DNA of 64,000 nucleotides, taken from positions 18,342,206 through 18,406,205 of the forward strand of contig CM067356.1 in assembly GCA_034190875.2 (NCBI GenBank), given 5' to 3'. The notes below the pieces were generated by a model. It saw only the letters and a program-made list of their open reading frames with translations, did no database searches and was not told the origin of the DNA. The stretch's first letter is position 1. Each line of letters begins with the position of its first letter. Made by a program: the position numbers and the translations under genes. Below, piece after piece: positions 33,661-45,195 of this stretch. The DNA comes from Urechis unicinctus. Its lineage: Eukaryota; Annelida; Polychaeta; Xenopneusta; Urechidae.

Positions 33661-34655
33661 TTTATTACCACACTAATATGACCAAATGCATGTGGTTAGA
33701 TTTTGCAATAAATTTTCTTGTTTGTACATATGAAATCGCGTTACCAAAATCTTGATAATTGCAGAGTATGCCCATACATTCGGTAAACATGCAGGTTGTG
33801 GACGAAATAATCCAAACAGGAATCGTGATTCAGTGTTTTACTACTTGAAACATAGATTAGCCACGAAGGAGATAAGGAGTTGAGTGATTTGTTGGGGTTT
33901 AAACTGGTATTTCCACGTCATCGCTTCCTTTAATAAATTTAATCGCCACGTACTTACCACGCCCAGAGAGCTGAATATTGCACTATGTAAGTCAATAATG
34001 TCGGTATTGATGTAGAAAACTGGTCGTTAAGTGTGTGTAGTATAGTCTCAGTGATTAGCCACCTGTGCCAACTATCCTCAACGTCTTACGAGACGTAGTA
34101 TATAAACTTGACTTTATCATATCATTGACTCGACTCTAGCGTCGGCCCTTTATATTTACAAGCAAAAGAAGACGATTTCACAGCCGCGAATTACAACAGG
34201 CATAATGTATATATGTAAGGCTTCAGCGCATCCGCTCGTTTGCGACCATCGCTCACACATCTCACGGGTCCAATGCAATCAACGGCGCACTGATGCGCGA
34301 ATGACGGTAGCGTTGATACATAACGTCACAGCGGGGCGTCAGTCAAGCCCGAGTGCTGACATTAAGATGAATGACGTAATCACGGCTGGGTTACTAGCCA
34401 CATGGGCAGCGGAGACCATAACTCAGATGAACCGGGTCCAATTCAATCAATTACACATTTGGTGTGGTTAGGATGGTTGGCTATCACTATATTCTAATCA
34501 GGTTACAAATGGGTATGCATTGTGTGTGACTTAATTCCATTTGTAAAGCCAGCCAGCGAAACAGTGACCGATCAAGTGCGAGAGACCGACTCTATCACTT
34601 CAGCCTAAGTACCACTAAATAATTGCATAAAAGCCTTCAGCTGGCACTCGCACTT
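33661..34655. other. Unique interval
   Basis: About 1 kb without a supported gene. An 88-codon plus frame (34205-34471) shows no recognised motif. Confidence 0.45.
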
Positions 34656-34659
34656 TAGA

Positions 34660-35078
34660 AAATAAGCAAAATCGCCTGCCACAAGAATACTTGGTTTGCG
34701 CGATGGATGGATTGACTGCCACGAGAATACCGGGTGCTTGAGCTGGGTTGTTTGCCTCGATAATACCGGGTTCGTAAGTTGGGCTGATTGTCACATAAGT
34801 ACCGGGTGTGTGAGCTGGATAAATTGCTACGAGAATACTTGGTGTGTGCGCTGAGTTCATTGCAACGAGAATATCTGGTGTGAGCTAGGTGGATTATCAC
34901 GAGAATACCGGATGTGTGAGCTGGGTTGATTGCCACGAGAATACCGGGTGTGTGAGCTGGGTGGATTGCCAAGAGAATACCGGGTTCGAGAGCTAGGCTG
35001 ATCACCACAAAAGTGCCGGGTGTGTGAGCTGGGTTGATTGCCACGATAATACCGGGTTCATGAGCTGGGTTGATTGCC

Positions 35079-35080
<2 letters not shown>
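34660..35080. repeat. ~36-bp tandem array
   Basis: About twelve units of TTGCCACGAGAATACCGGGT followed by GTGTGAGCTGGGTTGA. The period is a multiple of three, so the minus strand keeps a long Pro/Ala/His repeat frame (NPAHTPGILVAI) that is not a gene. Confidence 0.92.
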
Positions 35081-35082
<2 letters not shown>

Positions 35083-35132
<50 letters not shown>

Positions 35133-35361
35133 TATATAGATATAGAGAGAGAGAGAGATAGAGATAGAGAGAGATCTCTAGAGATATAGAGAGAGAGATC
35201 TCTATCTCTATCTATATAGAGAGATATATATATATCTCTATATCTATATATCTCTCTCTCTCTCTATCTCTATCTACAGAGACTCTATGTCTCTCTCTCT
35301 CTATCTCATCTCTCTCTCTCTTATCTCTCTCTCTCTCTATCTCTCTCTCTATATATATATA

Positions 35362-35456
<95 letters not shown>

Positions 35457-35487
35457 CTATATCTCTATATATCTCTATATATATATT
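35083..35487. repeat. Compound TA / GA / CT microsatellite with inverted arms
   Basis: TA repeats, then GAGA with GATCTC palindromes, then CTCT and TATA runs. Same architecture as 19450-20027 and able to fold back on itself. Confidence 0.93.
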
Positions 35488-36795
35488 GGAGCTTTTTTAA
35501 GCATGCATATCAGAACAACGTTTCCATAATGCTGGTAGCTGCGAGTGAGTGCCGTACTTTTGCAATTCTAATCCCCGATGTGTTCGGCAAGTAACGACGG
35601 TTACCGAATGCTGGCTGGTGTCTTATGCGCTCAAATTTCATTAATCGCTTTAGCCGGCATAAAAACGCATTGTAACGGTCACATGCTGTCTTTAACGGTG
35701 CGTTTAACGTTAACCATAGAATTACGAATGATAATTAGAAACAATGTATACTGGTTGCTCGCCTTCTTCAATTTATATACAAGATGGAACTTGGTTGCTT
35801 TTTGAACAGATATAGTCTACAGAACCAGCAGCATTGACAAATATCCTGTGTACCCTCGAACAATCTGCCTTTGCACACAATATTGTTACAATAACGATGA
35901 TTGTCGCCGTTGTCAATGTAGTTGATGCTATTAATTTCACCTGGATCTAGTTTATTTTACATATATTGAGCTGAGAGAGGAACTGTTTGTTATATTAATT
36001 ATATATTGAGCATATCAGTGCAGCACAGTCACAGGGAAACTCTTGTTGAACGCTCGAAAAGCGCCCACAGTCATTTTCATACATATTGTGCATTCTATTG
36101 TACTTGATTCCTTTATAAACCTGCCTGGTGGCTCCTGGTTTACTAACAATCCATGGAAAACGCCATGGGTCTGGTGCATCAGCATAACATCGTGAAGACT
36201 ATGAGTTGCCATAGCCACGATCTTTTGCATTTGAACGTTGCTTCCCATAATTCTATGCTTGAAAAAGCTACGGAGATTAATAGGAAGATTGTCAGTGGTG
36301 CGTATGACAGAGTTAATGAGTAAACTGTCAGACCTTTGACGTCTAAGCCCATATTTGATAATATTGAGCCGTGGTTTTATACAATCATTCGGATATGGTT
36401 GCGTAATAGTCTGAATATCGAGTGACAAAGCAATTGCTCGCCTATGGTACACCGGCTAATGAATGAACCCCGAACAGCTATACCCTCTGATGATAACAGA
36501 TTGGACAGCTTGAGTCAGTTGTAAAGTGGACGGAATTTTTATTATAATTGTGCGAATATTCGTTTATGATTTTTACGCTGTAACTTTTTTTGTCAGTTGC
36601 TTAACAATTTTATCTCATGATAATTATTGTAGCACAAATTTCTACAGCTGCATCACGACCTTTCAAGTTGTGGTATAATTCGTACGGATGATACTAACTC
36701 TGAATCGTCACGACTCGCAAATATGATTGTTAATTAGATGTACCTCAGGTGCAGGTGTCATTTTCACATACGATTTTGTATAGCGTGCTTTAAGT
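35488..36795. other. Unique interval with a 145-codon open frame on minus (36015-36452)
   Basis: The frame opens at a GTG just after a stop and reads YHRRAIALSLDIQTITQPYP early and VMLMHQTHGVFHGLL later. It is one of the longest frames in non-repetitive DNA here. It lacks an ATG at its start and shows no domain I recognise, and the plus strand also has moderately long frames, so I treat it as unproven. Confidence 0.25.
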
Positions 36796-36799
36796 TTGT

Positions 36800-37035
36800 G
36801 ATATTGCTCTCCGCACCTTTAATGCTAACATCATTCAGATGGTTTGTAATTGCTCTACGCACCTTTAATGCTAACATCATTCAGATGGTTTGTCATTGCT
36901 CTACGCACCTTTAGTGCTAACATCATTCAGATAGTTTGTGATTGCTCTACGCACCGTTAGTGCTAACATGAAACAAATGTTCAGTGAGTGATTTCCGCAC
37001 CACTCTCAGTGCTAACATCATTCAGATTGTCAGGC
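36800..37035. repeat. 46-bp tandem array (copy A)
   Basis: About five units of TTGCTCTACGCACCTTTAAT followed by GCTAACATCATTCAGATGGTTTGTAA. The right edge decays into related sequence before 37030. Confidence 0.88.
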
Positions 37036-37239
37036 ACCTTTTGTGTCATTAAGATGACGTCATCCATGTTGAGCCGACCTCGAACGTGAACGTGTATACT
37101 AATACTACGTTCATCAATAGAGAAACAACGGGGGAACCAATGCGTTGCGCTGAAAGAAACCTCATAGCTTTCCCAAAATGTGACATTTATCGGCGGAGGG
37201 AATAAAGTTACCCAGCTTTATCATATTAACTTGACTCCG

Positions 37240-37400
37240 TCCTCTGCTTTGACGAGCGGTCATTGTATTTTATCCAATAAGTCTCTGTCAAAATCCTATT
37301 CATTTAAGTATGATAGAGTGAAGCTGGTGCGATTGGTGTTGGATTTTATGACAACGCGCATGCGTCACTACATGGTATTTACCCCGGTGTGATACATGAC
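37240..37400. repeat. Interspersed repeat segment (copy A)
   Basis: TTTTATCCAATAAGTCTCTG and TTCATTTAAGTATGATAGAG mark a sequence that also occurs diverged at about 20530-20690 and nearly unchanged at about 52430-52570. The diverged copy elsewhere suggests a dispersed element rather than only the segmental duplication. Confidence 0.5.
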
Positions 37401-37704
37401 GCTATCGAATAAGAAGATGAGTCGGTATCACGGAAGACAAATACGGCTATTCAGTGCATATTTATCATGGCAATAGTCCAATTCTTCTTCTGGTATTAAC
37501 AGGCACTTGTCATTTGTTTCTCTGTGGATGTATTTCATCATTTCCATTTACAAATGCACCAGGCCAATAAATCGTTTCTAAGTTCATCACCTCATATAAA
37601 CTGTGTTGTCAGTTGGCCTCTTGAGAACAAGTCATGGCACTTGGTTACTCCGCATTGGTGAGAAGTAAATATATAACAATATTCTCTTATTTACCATGTA
37701 ACTT

Positions 37705-38067
37705 TCATTTATCGTTTGTGTCTTCAACTAGGACACTGTCGCTTGCTACCAGCTGTGACTTATACTGAGTCCCCTGGTGCCTTAGTAGGAGGTTAATAAG
37801 AATCACTTGTGAGAAGGCGACATAATATTCCATTTCTGCCCAAATAGTGAGAGCAGCAGATATGAGGTTATGGACTAACGTCTTGTGAATACGTTTTTTA
37901 TCATCATAAAACATAAAAGGCTTGGGTACAATTCCTTTGATCAGCATTTGGTAAACGCCACAATTATTCGTTTGATTGTTATGTACAAAATTATTCCACT
38001 GCAAAAGGATGATGGCAAACTGAATGGTATGTTCGTGTAATAACGCTATAATAGAGAAAATGAGCAT
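37705..38067 (-). CDS. Hypothetical 120-codon ORF, conserved in both segmental copies (A)
   Basis: An ATG-initiated frame beginning MLIFSIIALLHEHTIQFAII and containing PKPFMFYDDKKRIHKTL and IWAEMEYYVAFSQVILINLL. Two hydrophobic stretches (residues about 1-22 and 85-100) could be membrane segments. The copy at 52879-53241 differs at only two residues, but the DNA around it is equally similar, so conservation does not prove coding. No family is recognised and no splice partners are apparent. Confidence 0.25.
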   Translation of the reverse strand: MLIFSIIALLHEHTIQFAIILLQWNNFVHNNQTNNCGVYQMLIKGIVPKPFMFYDDKKRIHKTLVHNLISAALTIWAEMEYYVAFSQVILINLLLRHQGTQYKSQLVASDSVLVEDTNDK

Positions 38068-38157
38068 TTGTTACAAAATGTTTACTCGTAACAAACAAAT
38101 GAATAAATTTCCTAATGGTTTCATGGTCTTGTGCAATATTCATCATACAGTCAAGGA

Positions 38158-39912
38158 TGCTGTTGATTTCAGCAAACCGGGTTACCATGGTAAATCAACG
38201 GAAGCAAGTTGTGATGAGACGATGGGAATCAGTTGCTCTCGATTGAAATATAATCAGGGTGGTTATAATGGTACTCACGATATCTTCGCGAGCGATACGG
38301 CACATCATTATTAGATGATGAACATGTGTGGAAAAACCAGTATTTGATGAACATGTGTGGAGTAGCCAGCATTTGATGAACGTGTGTAGAGAAGCCAGTA
38401 TTTGATGAACATGTGTGGAGAAGCCAGTGTTTGGTGAACATGTGTGGAGAAGCCAGTATTTGATGAACATGTGTGGAATGCCAGTATTTGATGAATATGC
38501 GTGGAGAAGCCAGTATTTGATGAATATGCGTGGTGAAGCCAGTATTTGATGAACAATACTGGAGAAGCCAGTATTTGATAAACATGTGTGGAGAAGCCAG
38601 TGTTTGATGAACATGTGTGGAGAAGCAAGTATTTGATGAACATGTGTGGAGAAGCCAGTATTTGATGAATAATGTGGAGAAGCCAGTATTTGATGAACAT
38701 GTGTGGAGAAGCCAGTATTTGATGAATAATGTGGAGAAGCCAGTATTTAATGAACATGCGTGGAGAAGCCAGTATTTGATGAACATGTGTGGTGTAGCCG
38801 GTATTTGATGATCATGTGTGGAGTAGCCAGTATTTGATGAACGTGTGTGGAGAAGCCAGTATTTGATGATCATGTGTGGAGAAACCAGTATTTGATGAAC
38901 ATGTGTGGAGAGGCCAGTATTTGATGAATATGTATGGAGAAGCAAGTATTCGATGAATATGTGTGGATTAGCCAGTATTTGATGAACATGTGTCGAGTAG
39001 CCAGTATTTGATATACATGTGTGGAGTTGCCCGTATTTGATGAAGATGTGTGGAGAAGCCAGTATTTGATGAATAATGTGGAAAAGCCAGTAATTGATGA
39101 ACATGTGTGGAGAAGCCGGTATTTGATGATCATGTGTGGAGTAGCCAGTATTTGATGAATATGCGTAGAGAAGCTAGTATTTGATGAATATGTATTGAAA
39201 AGCCAGTATTTGATGAACATGTGTGGAGAGGCCAGTATTTGATGAATATGTGTGGAGAAGCAAGTATTCGATGAATATGTGTGGAGAAGCTAGTATTTGA
39301 TGAATATGTATTGAAAAGCCAGTATTTGATGAACATGTGTGGAGAAGCCAGTATTTGATGAAGATGTGCCGAGAAGCCAGTATTTGATGAAGATGTATGG
39401 AGAAGCTAGTATTTGATGAACATGTGTGTAGTAGCCAGTATTTGATGAATATGTGTTGAGAAGCCAGTATTTGATGAACATGTGTTGAGAAGCCAGTATT
39501 TGATGATCATGTGTTCAGAAGCCAGTATTTGATGAACCTGTATGGAGTAGCCAGTATTTGATGAACATATGTGGAGTAGCCAGTATTTAATGAACATGTG
39601 TGGAGTTGCCAGTATTTTATGAACATGTGTGGAGTAGCCAATATTTGAATTTTAGTCTATATCCAAGAAGCATCAGTCTCACATTGTGTGACTTATGCTG
39701 GCAGCAATTTGGTATGCATATTTTTCATGTAAATATGTTCGAGAGCCTGTCGTGCATGTCTCTTTGACCTCTTATGATAACCTCGCTGACCCAGATCAGA
39801 ACGTCCGCGATTGATACCCCCAGAGACCCAGATCAGAACGTCCGCGTATGATACCCTCGCATTCCTGTATTTCTACAACCCAAAGCGTCGTCTTGGTTAT
39901 ACATAAATGTAT
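38158..39912 (+). pseudogene. Dead paralogue of the immunoglobulin gene, split by a satellite
   Basis: At 38158-38262 the sequence matches the start of exon 2 of the intact Ig gene (acceptor TTGATTTCAG, then ACCATGGTAAATCAA..., AAGCAAGTTGTGATGA..., ATCAGTTGCTCTCGA). In it the first Ig cysteine codon is replaced by a TGA. At about 39650-39912 come relics of exon 3 (ATATCCAAGAAG), exon 4 (GAGCCTGTCGTGCATGTCTC) and the last exon (CAACCCAAAGCGTCGTC). Between the two pieces lies the 29-bp satellite (38320-39650). A direct duplication of ACCCAGATCAGAACGTCCGC also occurs at about 39789-39848. No function is expected. Confidence 0.7.
38320..39650. repeat. 29-bp satellite (copy A)
   Basis: About 46 units of GAACATGTGTGGAGAAGCCA followed by GTATTTGAT, with variants CGTGTG, AATATG and GAGTAG. 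Because 29 is not a multiple of three and the unit lacks stops in every minus frame, all minus frames cycle through a 29-residue repeat (MFIKYWLLHTCSSNTGFSTH...). These long frames are not genes. Confidence 0.96.
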
Positions 39913-40600
39913 GACAGTAAGTGTTGGTTTCTCGTCTCTGATCAGGTATATCTCTATACAATGCATCTATTAAGATGGTCAGGCAGTAGTACTCAATTCA
40001 CCATGTTATTTGCCTTGCATCACCCAATAAAGATGGCGCATAAAAAGGTACGTTGTTATATGTTCAACATGGCATTTATTGGCAAAGATATTTCCTCTTC
40101 CCAACGCTTAAGTATAACATACGAGCCACATTACGAGATGGTCTTTCGCCTAAATTGCATTCTTTGTCAATCTATTTACTCACACCAATGCTACAGCACA
40201 ACACAGAAGACAAATGATGAGCTGGTGTTCCTCTTGCATTGCATTCTAGGTCAATCTATTTACTGTCTCGCTAATACTACATTGTAACACACGAGCCACA
40301 TTACGAGCATTGCCTTCTTTATCATTCTATCACATCTCTCTAATGCAATAGTGAATCAAACGAGCCACATTACGATCTTGTATTTCTCTTGCATTCATTC
40401 TTTGTCAATCTTTTTACTCTTTCCGATGCTACAGCGCAACATAGAAGTCAGAAGAGCTGGTGTTTCTCTTGCATTGCATTCTATGTCAATCTATTTACTC
40501 TCTCCAATATGCTATGGTGTAACACACAAGCCACATTAATAATGGTGATAATACTAATAATATTCATTCCGTACAGAAGGTTCAATCAATTCATTTGGAA
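39913..40600. repeat. Degenerate ~80-90-bp tandem copies
   Basis: Units contain ACACACGAGCCACATTACGA, then CTTGCATTGCATTCT and GTCAATCTATTTACTC. About five copies run from 40115 to 40550. Related copies lie at 41980-42190 and 55145-55290. The 126-codon plus frame over the left half is repeat-derived. Confidence 0.75.
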
Positions 40601-41228
40601 AAAGCACGCAAAACTAAAAACATGAACTCAGTGAGAATCCAGTCCCATTATTAACTTGTTTAACGAAAGAGACAAACATCTTTACCACGTTAAGAGTACT
40701 TGAGTGAAGGATTATTATAAATTACATATGTCAGTTCATGGTATAAAATGACAACTATATAAGAACCCCAGAATAAGACCTTTCAGTGAGATTCATATAA
40801 TATCACACCCTGAATGGGACATTCGTAGATATATTTGATACCCTCTCATCAATATTTTACAAACACCACTCATCACGCAAGGCAGTTGTGGGGACAGTGC
40901 ACTGGCGTAAGTTACATAGCATATAACAGACAAAGATTATATCTGAGGGAATCTGGACCTCACAGTGCTTCATTTGTTCTATTTTGAAAGTTTATCGTCC
41001 GTAACGCGCCGCGCATTGACAGTGACAACTTTACACTAAACATTTCGCCACTATCTATATCACATGACAGCGTGATATAGTGCCGAATGCGAGAATTCTT
41101 TGTCGAAGTGGAACAAAATAAAAACGAATATTGTGTAGGTACGCGTCAACCGTGAAGTAAGCGCATTGAGGCGACAACTTCCGGCAGAGCATGGGACCAC
41201 ATTGCTCTGTGCCGCCACCTCTCAGGCT
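40601..41228. other. Unique interval; possible retroelement 3' flank
   Basis: No confident gene. A 9-bp perfect hairpin, CTATATCAC / GTGATATAG, sits at 41055-41080. On minus, part of this stretch may continue the decayed reverse transcriptase but no motif is clear. Confidence 0.35.
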
Positions 41229-41965
41229 AAGAGGCAATGCGCTCTCTCATTGCCAGTCTCGTGATGAAAAGTCCCGCAACTGACTACCATAGACAGACGT
41301 GAAATACGATTTAAACAGTTTATATTTTACAGATACCGAGGCATAATAGAACTTACAAACAAATTCAATCGCTGGTAGAAATCTGCCACAGCCATCTTTA
41401 TTCTTTCCTTATCTATTTCGACTCCTATAATGATTCCAACATTGCAAGATTTTGAAATTGTATATAACCAGACCAATTGATTTTATTCCCATATACAATA
41501 TATTTAATCTTGTCCATGTTTAATAGTAAGCTACATTTTTTCACAAAATCTAGACGTTCAGCTATTAAGATCTTAACAATTCCTCAATATAATTTACAAT
41601 CATTACTGGTGAAATCACACCTCCATGCTTCACACCATTAATAACAGGGTGAAAATAACTCGTTTTATCTTTTCGTTTCCTTTTCAATTTCTGATGCAAA
41701 TACATACTTGTTACAATTCGGGCCACAAGTGGACACGCTCCCATTCATCTTAACACCTGACTCTGTTGTAGGTTTTACTGGCATCCAACAGCAAAACGTG
41801 AATAGACCCACCATCATAAAGATAATATTGTACGATTTTATGTACATCAAATATACAATGGGTTGTTCAATGTCCTTTTTTTAACCCAAATTAAGAATCT
41901 AAGCACATAAAAACATTCCTATTACCATTTAACAGTATACGTTCAAAGAGCTTTCTATTTTTTTC
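41229..41965 (-). pseudogene. Non-LTR retrotransposon reverse transcriptase remnant (copy A)
   Basis: Reading minus from high to low coordinate and across frames: RKLFERILLN (about 41955-41926); a QFGF-box relic near 41885; LLLDASKTYNRV (41760-41793), the palm motif with the first catalytic Asp; NGVKHGGVISPVM (41604-41639); a post-palm MDKIKYIVYGNK; and KYKLFKSYFTSVYGSQL (41277-41328). The order matches non-LTR element reverse transcriptases. The YADD box is not found between NGVKHGGVISP and MDKIKYIV, so that segment is probably deleted. Several stops and shifts occur. The clade cannot be set. Confidence 0.75.
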
Positions 41966-41979
41966 TCGCTTATTGTACC

Positions 41980-42200
41980 GTGTAACACACGATCCATTGG
42001 AATTTCACTTCCAATGAATTCTTTGTCAATCTTTTTACTCTCTCCCATGATACAGAGTAAAACACGAACCACATTACGAGCTGGTTGCTATCTTGCACTA
42101 TGTGTCCATCTTTTTTCTCCGCTGCAATAGTGTAACACACGAGCCGCATTACGAGATGGTATTCCTCTTTACCATCCTGGTAGCACAACACGTTATCAAT
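41980..42200. repeat. Related ~80-bp repeat copies right of the RT remnant
   Basis: Copies of the AACACACGA...CCACATTACGAG repeat also seen at 40115-40550. They flank the reverse-transcriptase remnant on both sides, so the retroelement may have landed inside this array. Confidence 0.65.
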
Positions 42201-42735
42201 GAACATAAGAGGAAAACAAAGCCTTGAAACCAATGTCATACCCAAGCATCCATGTCAGTGCGCCTTTACAATGTGAAGTATGCATGAAATGTTTAATTGT
42301 GCGACTATTACAATAGCTGGAAAGTAACAGTTGACTATGTCATAGTTAGGTGCCGTTATAGCATCCCCAGTGAAGACGTGCAGGACTCTCAGCTGTATCA
42401 TTGCTTTATATGAATGGAACAAATGGTCTTCTTGGAGTGTGGAAAACCACCTTAACACCCCTTGTCTGGTCGACCAAGGTCAGCCCTAGTGTGAAGGTGG
42501 TAGTTAAGAAGATGCAATTGGGTTTTCATATGAAACAGATAGAGCCCGCGGAACGACCCTCTCCTCTCCGCTTGTATTGTAAATCGTAATGTCTCTCCCA
42601 TGCCCCGCCTCATATCATTGTATTCTGTCGTTCAATGTGCACCATGAGGCGCCCGTCGTCCATTAACTTAAAATGTTCATTAATACAAAGTACAGAAATG
42701 CCCTTTTTTTACTTACTTGGGGTATGCTTCTTAGC
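42201..42735. other. Duplicated non-repetitive segment (copy A; partner 55290-55845)
   Basis: The sequence is shared with copy B. Short frames such as 42401-42589 contain no recognised motif. No gene is supported. Confidence 0.4.
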
Positions 42736-42739
42736 TACA

Positions 42740-42862
42740 ATCGACACAATCAAAGCCCGAGCTCTCTTTATCCTATCTAATGAGTTGACACAATCAAAGT
42801 CTTGGCGCTCTTTATCCTATTTAATGGGTCGACACAATTACAGTCTTGATCGTTAATAGGGT
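42740..42862. repeat. ~45-bp tandem repeats (copy A)
   Basis: About three units of GACACAATCAAAGCCCGAGC followed by TCTCTTTATCCTATCTAATG. The partner array is 55850-56060. Confidence 0.75.
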
Positions 42863-42864
42863 CG

Positions 42865-43040
42865 CAGTATATAAGTATATAAGCTCATCATTAATGTGGT
42901 AGCAGTATATAAGTTGATCGTTAATGGGGTCGCAGTATATAAGCTGATCGCTAATGGGGTCGCAGTATATAAGTTGATCGTTAATGAGGTCGCACTATGA
43001 ATAAGTTGATCATTGGGGTCGTAGTTTATAAGTTGGTCGC
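42865..43040. repeat. 30-bp tandem array (copy A)
   Basis: About five units of TTAATGGGGTCGCAGTATAT followed by AAGTTGATCG. Every unit contains TATAAG. The partner array at 56275-56600 has about twice as many units. Confidence 0.88.
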
Positions 43041-44040
43041 AAATAATCCGTAAAAAACCTAAATATGTGGGTCACGTTTAAATAAAATGGATGATAGAAA
43101 AAGAGCAACTTTGCAAGTGCGTCCTTGTACTCGTGAACATGTATTAAGCGCTCATAGCGAGTATTGTTTAAAAAATACATTTGTCGTATACATGGCTTTG
43201 TATGGCATTTGAGCCCGAAACCGTATTTTTATTAGCATCTTGGTTACCTGAGGCGATCGCAGCATGGCTGGTAACATTGAGAACCAGTACGTTCCTTCAA
43301 TTATTCAACATGTGACTTGTAAGTCATCGCTGATGGTGTAAAACTTTTAAAACAACTATATGGACGTGTCACCTGGAATGGAGAGTAACTGTAACACCGC
43401 GGGATGCTTCGGGTCACCAGAACGTACCTTAGTCATTAAGTCATCAGCAAAAATCTGTATGATCGAGCGAAAGAGTTAAACATTTTATGTTTTGTTATTA
43501 AGGGTCTGAATGATAATAGTTGCAGTCCTTCGACTCGCAATCGAATCTTGTTTCACGGGAAACTATTACGCTTATGCACAGGATATGCAACGACTGCAAG
43601 GGTATTTCTAGAAACCGGCCTTATTCCCGATACTTAAAATGAAGCTTATGATATGATTGTTATTTTGCCTGATGTAAGTTATACAGATGCAGTTTACCAC
43701 CAGACTTGCAAGGGGTGCCGACTAGAGCCGACTTTCATACAGATGTAGATCTGTATGAAAAGAATATTATCGAAGACGGAGAAAACACCCATCTTTCAAA
43801 TCGGTTTATGAGCGCTTGATTTGCATAAACGTGGCATCATGTCGTTTGCGTCACGAAACCTTCCCTGAATAAACCGAATAAACCATAAAAAGTCCCTCCC
43901 ACCCAATAATCTGCAGTCGTGGAATTTCAACCTGATTGTATTCGTTTTCTCTGGACGATAGTTCGCATGAAGAATTTCCCCTTAACTAACAATGCTGAGA
44001 ACGCCAGTGTATACCCTGCTTAACAATCGAAAGTATGATG
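43041..44040. other. Duplicated AT-rich segment (copy A; partner 56600-57355)
   Basis: About 1 kb without a supported gene. Copy A carries roughly 220 bp around 43709-43930 that is absent in copy B, where the flanking parts join at about 57257. Confidence 0.45.
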
Positions 44041-44390
44041 TTCTCGGACGGGGATATTATTTAGACGGATAATATTTGAGTCATTACATGTGTGTATAAT
44101 ATACACAGGACGGGTTGATAATCGAGACCTTACGAGTATAATGGCTTTGACGAGGTCGATATTTGAGTAAATACCAGGGAGTATAATGAAATCGGACGGG
44201 GTAGTTATTTGAGTCCTTAATGGGAGTATAGTCGACTTTGACGGGGATAATAATTGAGATCTTTCATGGGAGTATAATGTACTCAGACCGGTCGATAATT
44301 GAGTCCTTACATGGGTGTATAATCGACTAGGACGGGGTGGATATTTGAGTCCTAAATGGGAGTATAATGGACTCGGGGTAGTTGATGCCC
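44041..44390. repeat. ~45-bp tandem array (copy A)
   Basis: About eight units of GACGGGGTAGTTATTTGAGT followed by CCTTAATGGGAGTATAATG. The partner array is 57360-57720. Confidence 0.88.
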
Positions 44391-44774
44391 CTTGAATCGT
44401 TTGTTATACCATTGATGATATATACTGCAGTTAGCTCTAGTTAATGAAGTGTATGTAATCAATGATACCATTAGAATCACCCTCTGTCTTAATGGCCATC
44501 CTAATGTTACCTGCTTACTTGCGGCATGCTGTGCTGCTACATTTGTCACCTTTGTCAATTCTACTGAGATAAGATAAAAAAATATTTAACGTCCATATTA
44601 GCGTAAGTTTTGGGAAAGATCTGAACGCAGTTGTAACCACAACGAATGAAAAAATCATGCCGACACAGCTATGTTTAGTAAGTGACATTTTTTTCGGTAT
44701 TCATGCTTCCTCCGCATCGTAAGCTTTATATAAAAAATACGATTGATAATTACAAGATACATCAGGCTGAGATA
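44391..44774. other. Duplicated segment before the macrosatellite (partner 57721-58110)
   Basis: Nearly identical between the two segmental copies. No gene is supported. Confidence 0.45.
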
Positions 44775-45195
44775 TCCACACCACGGCTTCATGCAGCTAT
44801 CCCCCGACATTAAAACCCACGCCACGGATACATGCACCTATCCTCCTGCCTCAATACCCAACACCACGCTACATGCACCTATCCTCTTGCCTCAATACCC
44901 ACACCACGGCGACATGCACCTATCCTCTTACCTCAATACCCACACCACGGCTTCATGCATTTTTCCTTCTACCTCATAACCTACACCACGGCTTCATGCA
45001 CCTATCCTCCTGCCTCAATACCCACACCACGGCTTCATGCATCTATCATCCTACCTCAATACCCACACCACGGCGTCATGCACCTATCATTCTACCTCAA
45101 TATCTACACCACGGCGTCTTACACCTTTCCCCTTACCTCAATACCCACGCCACGGCTTCATACGCCGATTCTCTTACCTCAATACCCATACCACG
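44775..45195. repeat. 41-bp macrosatellite array 1
   Basis: About ten units of TCAATACCCACACCACGGCT followed by TCATGCACCTATCCTCCTGCC. The right edge is ...CCACG|TAATAGTTATGG, a boundary shared by most arrays of this family. Long Pro/Thr/His frames result from the absence of stops in all plus frames. Confidence 0.95.

Noticed and set aside
39907-40287. 126-codon plus frame
   Set aside because: Its body consists of two units of the ~80-90-bp repeat; its start overlaps the Ig relic.
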